DNA from: JAJTGZ01 sp964403525
GTDB lineage: Bacteria; Planctomycetota; Phycisphaerae; Phycisphaerales; UBA1924
Reading direction: 5' to 3'
NCBI GenBank assembly: GCA_964403525.1
Contig: CAYOGE010000051.1
Coordinates: forward strand, 1-17,336
Length of the DNA stretch: 17,336 nucleotides
The notes under the pieces are model-generated. The model did no database searches and was not told the origin of the DNA. It worked only from the letters and a program-made list of their open reading frames with translations. Shown one piece after another: positions 12,778 through 17,336 of this stretch (within the stretch, counting starts at the first letter, position 1; the number at the start of each line of letters is the position of its first letter). Position numbers and translations under genes: made by a program.

Positions 12778-15231
12778 ATGAGCGCATTGTCAGTTGGTCG
12801 TGCCGCCGGCTTGGCGGTGTGTGTGTACGCGCTGCTCGGTGCAGCCCCTGTCTTGGCGCAAAGCCTGTACACCCCCGGCACGCTTACGGCGTGGGGGCCT
12901 AGCGCCGGCAGCGCGCTGACCACCAACACGCTTGAGGGCAACCACGTCCCCGGCGCGGCGGTCTTCGCTCGTAACTACGTCGCCGGTGGCGGGGCCACGC
13001 TCTATCGCTGGACCGGCACGCCGCAGGAGAACGGCGATGCGAACCCCGACCGCTTCACCTACGGCTGGCGAACGCAGGTCCAGCAATTCGGGATCAACGC
13101 CAACGCCGATATCGTCGTTCCCGTGCTGTGGGACGGCCGACTGGTCTTCTCCGGCCACGGCGCTGGGGTCAACCTCGGTTACCAGAACGTCACCATTACC
13201 GTCGGTCTTTATCGCGAGACGGCCGCCGGCAGCGGCGTCTTCAACCTCGTTTCCAATCAGAACTTCAACTCAACCACCGACGGCAGCCTCATCAATCCCG
13301 CCGACCCGACGACAACCAACATCTCCGGCACGGGCTTTGCCCGCTGGGCCAACCAGACCGGAGGCGACAACCGGGAGTATCAGGTGCGTGTTTCGGTCAC
13401 GTCGATCGGTGATGCCGCCTTCGGCAACCCCGGCGGCAGTGCCGTGGGCGCGCGGGCCGCGGTGAACTTTGATTCGGTCGCCGACCACCGGGGCCTGCTC
13501 TTCAGCGCGAGCGTGGAGCCCGCCAACTACGCCGGCAACAGCCGCGGCGCGGTGGGCGCGGCGGCGGCGCGGGCCCAGTGGGGTGTGAGCGGCGCGGGCC
13601 CGACCATCTTCGGCGCCAACCCCTTCCGCGCCACCGTGGCGGTGATCGAGCCGCGCGTGCCCATGGCTGGGCACGAGGGGCTGCAGGGGAGGCTCACGAT
13701 TCTCGACAACGGCGGAGTAAACGTCCGCCAGGGCGAGCACCCCTTGGCCGTCGCCGGGATCATCGCCGGGATGGGACCCGACGAGGCCCGCTCGGGTGTT
13801 GCGCCCGGGGCCCGTCTGTTGGCCGCGTCCATCGGCGACTGGGGCGGCACGATTGCCGCAGCGCAGGCCGCGGTGAACAACGTGGGCGCCAACAACCCGC
13901 TGGTCGTCAACTACTCCGCCAGTGACGGCAACGCCAGCGTGGAGAGCCTCGACCGCTTCCTGACGGTCAACCCGCGCGTGACGTGGGTCGCCGCCAGCGG
14001 CAACGAACAGACCAGCGGCCCGTGGCCCGGCGCCACCCCGCCCCCGCCCCCCAGCAGCGGCAACGTCGAGACGCCCGACTACGCGTACAACATCATCTCG
14101 GTCGGTGCGATGGAGCGCAACTTCAACCGGCCCACCGACTTCTCGAGCACCACCCTCGGCAACCAGCCCTCCGCCCCGCACATCATGGCTCCGGGCGAGG
14201 ACGTGATGAGCCTCGCGTCGCGCGACCTGAACAACAACGGCCACCTGGACGACTACAGCCGCACGTTCACGGGCAACGACTGGAACCAGACAGGCGGGGC
14301 CACGGTCGGCTCGATCACCGGCACCTCCTTCGCTGCGCCGCACGTCGCCGGCGCGGTGGCGCTGCTGCACGACTTCGCCACGCAGCAAGGCTACCGCGTC
14401 GACAGCACCGACCACCGCGTGATGAAGGCGGTGATCCTTGCCGGGGCTTCGACCTGGGGCATCACCGACCGCGCCGGCAACAACTGGCGGCAGACGGTCG
14501 ACGGCGCGGGCACGGCCGCGGCGCCTTTCCTCGTTCACCGTTCGCTCAACGAGAACCTCGGCAGCGGCATGCTGAACGTGCCCCGCGCGATGGGCATCTT
14601 CGCCGGCGGTGAGATCCTCAACGGCAATTTCACGACCGCGAACGCTCCCCGGAACCAGGTCATCACCGGGCCCGGCGCGTACCAGAACGGCCAGCAGTCC
14701 TTCTGGGACTTCGAAACGGTGGGAGGCCGGAGTGGCGGCATCGACGGCACGGTGGACTACATCCTGCCCAGCCAGCTCATCTCTTCGCAGGACGGCGCCT
14801 CCTTCAGCCTCGTGAGCATGTTCGACTACCTCCGCGCCTGCCTGACGTGGGACGCCACGACGAACGCCGGCGGCACCGCGTACAACCCTCTCACCAACCT
14901 CGAACTCCGGCTCTACGCCGACAACCTCGCCGACCCCAACGGCATGACCGGCTTCGACCCGAACAATCCCAACGCGGACACGCTTCTCGCACGCACCGAC
15001 GGCGCGGGCGAGAACGTCCGGCTCTTCGACCTGACAGGCTTCACCACGAGCATTACCCAGGCGGGCGATGTGGCGCAGTGGAACGGCGGCCTCTCCTTTT
15101 ACCTGCAGGTGCGCAATCTCTCCGACACCGCGACGACCTACGGCATCGCGCTGACGCTGGTGCCGGCGCCGTCTGGTGCGGGCGTGCTGGTGCTGGTGGG
15201 CCTCTACGCGAGCCGCCGCCGGCGCGCGTGA
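12778..15231 (+). CDS. Secreted S8 (subtilase) peptidase with PEP-CTERM-type tail
   Basis: An 817-residue secreted protein. It starts with a signal peptide (hydrophobic core LAVCVYALLGAAPVLA, cut near A-Q-S, residue 27-28). A poorly marked N-terminal domain follows, then a subtilase core. Catalytic S517 is in GTSFAAPHVAG, the oxyanion N409 in AASGNEQ, and the likely histidine H321 in EHPLAVAGIIAG. At the place of the catalytic aspartate the strand reads VAVIEPRV, with E291. The C-terminus (about 794-817) is V-P-A-P, a hydrophobic run and RRRR, like the PEP-CTERM tag that is cut and anchored by exosortase in the envelope. ATG 12778 has AGAGGAGAG upstream. It carries its own promoter and no cotranscribed partner. 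Activity is uncertain because of the Asp-to-Glu change. Confidence 0.85.
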   Translation: MSALSVGRAAGLAVCVYALLGAAPVLAQSLYTPGTLTAWGPSAGSALTTNTLEGNHVPGAAVFARNYVAGGGATLYRWTGTPQENGDANPDRFTYGWRTQVQQFGINANADIVVPVLWDGRLVFSGHGAGVNLGYQNVTITVGLYRETAAGSGVFNLVSNQNFNSTTDGSLINPADPTTTNISGTGFARWANQTGGDNREYQVRVSVTSIGDAAFGNPGGSAVGARAAVNFDSVADHRGLLFSASVEPANYAGNSRGAVGAAAARAQWGVSGAGPTIFGANPFRATVAVIEPRVPMAGHEGLQGRLTILDNGGVNVRQGEHPLAVAGIIAGMGPDEARSGVAPGARLLAASIGDWGGTIAAAQAAVNNVGANNPLVVNYSASDGNASVESLDRFLTVNPRVTWVAASGNEQTSGPWPGATPPPPPSSGNVETPDYAYNIISVGAMERNFNRPTDFSSTTLGNQPSAPHIMAPGEDVMSLASRDLNNNGHLDDYSRTFTGNDWNQTGGATVGSITGTSFAAPHVAGAVALLHDFATQQGYRVDSTDHRVMKAVILAGASTWGITDRAGNNWRQTVDGAGTAAAPFLVHRSLNENLGSGMLNVPRAMGIFAGGEILNGNFTTANAPRNQVITGPGAYQNGQQSFWDFETVGGRSGGIDGTVDYILPSQLISSQDGASFSLVSMFDYLRACLTWDATTNAGGTAYNPLTNLELRLYADNLADPNGMTGFDPNNPNADTLLARTDGAGENVRLFDLTGFTTSITQAGDVAQWNGGLSFYLQVRNLSDTATTYGIALTLVPAPSGAGVLVLVGLYASRRRRA

Positions 15232-15262
15232 GCGGCGCCGGGCCGGAGCGCGTGGCGTGCGG

Positions 15263-15895
15263 TCACTTCACGCGGGTGTACTCGATCTCGAAGACCTTCA
15301 TCGGGTCACCGGTTTCGACCTCCCAAGACTCGAAGACGAGCTTGTCGGAGCTGACAAACCGCGTGACCCACTTGATGGTCTTGCCGATCTGCTTTGTTGA
15401 CGGCTCGTCCATCGCGCCGAACTGGGTGATGGTCTTGCCGTCGTGGCTGATGCCACCGGTCATGGAGTAGATCACTGTGCCCATGTCGTCGGCCCATGTG
15501 GATGTGTACTGGTGCCGGAAGTTGTCGTACCCCATCAGGCCCAGGCCGTTCATGGGCATGCCCATCATCGAACCGTGGTAGTCCTGCTGGAGGAACCGCC
15601 CGCCGAGGATCGACTTGAAGGAGGCCTTGCCCGCCGATTCAACGGGCGGCCCCTTGGGGTCCATCCACATGCGCCCGACGGTTGTGTACTCGCCCGCGAC
15701 CGACGCGAGGAGCTCGTGCGGCTTGCCCGGCGCGGCGAGGGCCATCCACTCCTGCATCGCCTTCTCGGGGTTCATGCCGTCGGGGAGCCTGGGTTGGCCG
15801 CGGTCCTCGGCGGGGGGCTGGGCGAAGAGAACGGCGGCGCCGACGATGCCGGCGCCGATCGAAGCGTGCACGAGGCTTGAGGGGCGAATCTGCAT
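15263..15895 (-). CDS. DUF1579-family secreted protein
   Basis: A 210-residue protein with an N-terminal signal-type hydrophobic segment (IGAGIVGAAVLFA, residues 13-25) and then P/R-rich sequence. The body matches DUF1579: LLASVAGEYTT, SILGGRFLQQDYHG, GLGLMGYDNF and WADDMGTVIY. Family members are secreted or periplasmic proteins of about 180-210 residues with no known reaction. ATG 15895 has AAGGAG on the same strand at 15907-15902 as ribosome site. It lies 101 bases downstream of the SRPBCC gene on the same strand and may be part of the same transcript as the ArsR pair. It converges with the peptidase gene, 31 bases apart. Confidence 0.85.
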   Translation of the reverse strand: MQIRPSSLVHASIGAGIVGAAVLFAQPPAEDRGQPRLPDGMNPEKAMQEWMALAAPGKPHELLASVAGEYTTVGRMWMDPKGPPVESAGKASFKSILGGRFLQQDYHGSMMGMPMNGLGLMGYDNFRHQYTSTWADDMGTVIYSMTGGISHDGKTITQFGAMDEPSTKQIGKTIKWVTRFVSSDKLVFESWEVETGDPMKVFEIEYTRVK

Positions 15896-15996
15896 GATGG
15901 ACTCCTTGTCGGTGCGGGTGGAATGAAAGCGGCGTGGCTGCGCCCGCCGCGACGGGACGTTTGCAAGGCGGAGATGTCACGGCTCGGTCGGGGTGG

Positions 15997-16536
15997 TCAC
16001 TTGAAGAACTCCGGCGGGAGGGTTTTGGCGCTGTGGTGGCCGCGGTTTGGCGCCGGGCTGAGGCGGCGGTAGACAAACCGGCCGTCGGAGGAGCGCTCGA
16101 ACGCCGGGATGACCTTTGTGAGCCAGCGGTTGAGCATGGTCTTCCAGCCGTGGCTCATCATCAGGCGGAAGATGAACGGCAGTGACGAGCTGCCGCGCTG
16201 CGTGAGGGTGAGGCGTGTGCCGCCGTTGTGCGGAGTGAGTGTCCACTCGATTGTCTGCGGCGGGTAGCTCTTCTTGCCCTCGCGCGGCTGCATGACCCAC
16301 GACCAGACCATCCGGCGGGGCGGGTCGAACTCGAGAACTTTGCAGTTCGTCGTGTGCCCGGGCACGAGCGGCATCGGGTCGACGCGGAACTGGAACTCGT
16401 GCCCGAGGATCGGTTTGAACGTGTTGGGCATGAGCCACTGCGCCAGGGCTTCACCGTTTGTGAGCGCCTCCCAGACCAGTTCGGGCGGGTGGGGATAGAA
16501 GGCTTCCTTGCGAAGGTCAGGCTTTGCGCGGCTCAT
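15997..16536 (-). CDS. SRPBCC (AHSA1-like) domain protein
   Basis: A 179-residue protein of the Bet v 1-like superfamily of ligand-binding folds. Features are the opening FYPHPPELVWEALTNGEALA, then a WLMP segment, GHEFQFRVDP, the strand EFDPPRRMVWSW and TIEWTLTPHNGGTRLTL. The last 40 residues are an unusual basic extension (ERSSDGRFVYRRLSPAPNRG) beyond the domain. It starts with ATG 16536, which overlaps the stop of the ArsR gene as ATGA, so the two are translationally coupled. ArsR-SRPBCC pairs are common in bacteria, with the regulator probably sensing stress or a ligand that the SRPBCC partner handles. The ligand is unknown. Confidence 0.88.
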   Translation of the reverse strand: MSRAKPDLRKEAFYPHPPELVWEALTNGEALAQWLMPNTFKPILGHEFQFRVDPMPLVPGHTTNCKVLEFDPPRRMVWSWVMQPREGKKSYPPQTIEWTLTPHNGGTRLTLTQRGSSSLPFIFRLMMSHGWKTMLNRWLTKVIPAFERSSDGRFVYRRLSPAPNRGHHSAKTLPPEFFK

Positions 16537-16904
16537 CGGCGTGGCTCCGTGTCGGGGGCGCGTCCGGGGTGCTTGGCGTCGAGGTGGCGCCCGAGGTTGT
16601 CGAGCTTTGCGGTCCAGAAGCGGTCGTACGCGGCGACCCAGTCAATGACCTCGGTGAGGGGCTGCGGTTGGAAGGTGTAAAGGATGCGCCGCCCCTGCCG
16701 GCGGGTCTTGACCAGCCCGGAGCGACGGAGGACGGCCAGGTGCTGGCTGAAGGCGGGCTGGGAGAGTCGTGCGGCGAGGCGGCCGAGCGCATCGCGTATT
16801 TCGTTCACGCTCCGCTCGCCGTCGCGCAGCGTGTCGAGGATGGCCCGTCGCGTCGGATCGGCGATGGCGGCGAAGGGGCTGGCGTGTGCGGCGAGTCGGG
16901 ACAC
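16533..16904 (-). CDS. ArsR-family winged-helix regulator
   Basis: A 123-residue transcription factor. ASPFAAIADPTRRAILDTL (8-26) is the typical first helix pair of ArsR proteins paired with SRPBCC domains. LSQPAFSQHLAVLRRSGLVK is the recognition helix, and GRRILYTFQP the wing. There is a five-residue surplus (RLAAR) before LSQP. I place the start at GTG 16904; the longer open frame to 17024 would run through the promoter. The -10 element lies five bases before this GTG, so the mRNA may be leaderless. It is coupled to the SRPBCC gene by ATGA overlap. It likely represses its own operon at the palindrome within the promoter. Confidence 0.88.
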   Translation of the reverse strand: MSRLAAHASPFAAIADPTRRAILDTLRDGERSVNEIRDALGRLAARLSQPAFSQHLAVLRRSGLVKTRRQGRRILYTFQPQPLTEVIDWVAAYDRFWTAKLDNLGRHLDAKHPGRAPDTEPRR

Positions 16905-16909
16905 GGGCA

Positions 16910-16937
16910 AATATATACGCAATTGCTTATGTGTCAA
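16910..16937 (-). promoter_or_regulatory. ArsR promoter with embedded operator palindrome
   Basis: On the minus strand TTGACA (16937-16932) and TATATT (16915-16910) are 16 bases apart, close to the consensus. The spacer holds a palindrome at 16915-16930, ATACGCAA followed by TTGCTTAT, with one mismatched pair of eight. The transcript would start at about 16903-16904, at the GTG start of the regulator. Binding of the ArsR product here would shut the promoter. Confidence 0.65.
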
Positions 16938-16973
16938 GGACCAAGGTGGTGGTCGGCTCGGACGGGAAACCTG

Positions 16974-17002
16974 TTGAAACGGATGCTGGGAACGCAGATA
17001 GT
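16974..17002 (+). promoter_or_regulatory. Promoter of the MarR-family gene
   Basis: TTGAAA at 16974-16979 and GATAGT at 16997-17002 are 17 bases apart and point to the ATG at 17008. The transcript would begin at about that ATG, and no ribosome site is visible, so the message may be leaderless. The -10 element matches the consensus weakly. Confidence 0.4.
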
Positions 17003-17007
17003 TGCGC

Positions 17008-17336
17008 ATGGGCAAGAGCAGCAAGCAGACTGCGGCAGCGGTTGCCGGGCTCGCGCGTGAGATCTACAAGCGCGAGCCGTTCCGCAGCAGCGCCGAGGAA
17101 GCGTTCTTGAATGTGGCGCGCACGGCCAGCGTGCTGGCCGGCGACTTTGAGCGGCTCTTCAAGCCGCACGGGCTTTCGGGGGCGACGTACAACGCCTTGC
17201 GGATCCTGCGCGGGGCGGGCGAGTCTGGCCGGCGGTGCACGGAGATCGGCGAGCACCTGGTTGCGGCCGTGCCGGATGTGACGAGGTTGATCGACCGGCT
17301 GGAGCGGGCGGGGTTGGCCAAGCGGGTGAGGGGGGG
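17008..17336 (+). CDS. MarR-family regulator (partial, runs off the end)
   Basis: Residues 1-109 of a winged-helix protein are visible, and the frame is open to the last base. The layout is that of MarR proteins: a helical start (EEAFLNVARTASVLAGDFER), then LSGATYNALRILRGAG, the DNA-binding C-T-E-I-G-E-H-L helices, and PDVTRLIDRLERAGLAKRV, the recognition helix leading to the wing. The wing and dimer helix lie beyond the window. It is divergent from the ArsR gene, with 103 bases between the two starts. Target and ligand cannot be told. No ribosome site precedes the ATG, so translation may be leaderless. Confidence 0.8.
   Translation, partial: MGKSSKQTAAAVAGLAREIYKREPFRSSAEEAFLNVARTASVLAGDFERLFKPHGLSGATYNALRILRGAGESGRRCTEIGEHLVAAVPDVTRLIDRLERAGLAKRVRG

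Noticed and set aside
13270..14538. Minus-strand open frame opposite the S8 peptidase
   Set aside because: Its sequence is Gly/Arg/Ala/Val-rich low complexity and lies opposite the subtilase catalytic motifs.

Overview
The window is high-GC bacterial DNA with strong G/C preference at third codon positions. I infer a planctomycete, probably of the class Phycisphaerae. The grounds are a secreted S8 peptidase ending in a PEP-CTERM-type sorting signal (V-P-A-P, hydrophobic stretch, Arg-rich tail), several small proteins of a kind I associate with planctomycetes, and short operons with frequent strand switches. This rests on family resemblance only. Most of the window looks like ordinary chromosome. 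The one phage-type gene is a terminase large subunit at the left edge, with no other structural or lysis genes in view.

Layout, left to right. At 1-321 is the tail of an unidentified gene. At 206-1891 is a complete terminase large subunit (ATPase plus RNase H-like nuclease). On the minus strand follow two coupled membrane-protein genes (2165-2806 and 1911-2168, overlapping by GTGA). On the plus strand are a very acidic 144-residue protein (3012-3446) and a 129-residue conserved-looking protein (3512-3901), closed by a long hairpin at 3930-3969. A minus-strand gene (4000-5127) encodes a protein that looks like a degenerate archaeal-type adenylate kinase fused to a nucleoside-deoxyribosyltransferase-like tail. 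It is divergent from a multi-pass membrane protein (5318-6193).

A plus-strand operon then encodes a four-helix membrane protein, a B12-binding radical SAM enzyme and a membrane-anchored PH-like protein (6282-8804). The radical SAM gene carries an in-frame palindromic repeat, and a second copy of that repeat lies just downstream of sucD. Next is a self-inhibited class II Fic AMP-transferase (8913-10163), preceded by a symmetric array of four octamers. Facing it is an unidentified helical protein (10165-11490), with sucD upstream on the same strand (11631-12611). The S8 peptidase (12778-15231) follows with its own promoter. The right end holds a DUF1579 lipid-free secreted protein and an ArsR-SRPBCC pair on the minus strand, divergent from a MarR-family gene cut by the window end.

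No gap between genes exceeds about 210 bases. The larger gaps are 2807-3011 (promoter and leader hairpin for the acidic protein), 5128-5317 (divergent starts, no convincing promoter), 11491-11630 (repeat copy B) and 12612-12777 (peptidase promoter and leader hairpin). I saw no tRNA, rRNA, CRISPR array or insertion sequence.

The most noteworthy signals are three. First, a palindromic element inserted in frame inside a protein-coding gene, with a structure-preserving second copy. Second, a precisely symmetric four-box putative operator over the start of the Fic gene. Third, several genes whose promoter-like elements sit so close to the start codon that the mRNAs may be leaderless.
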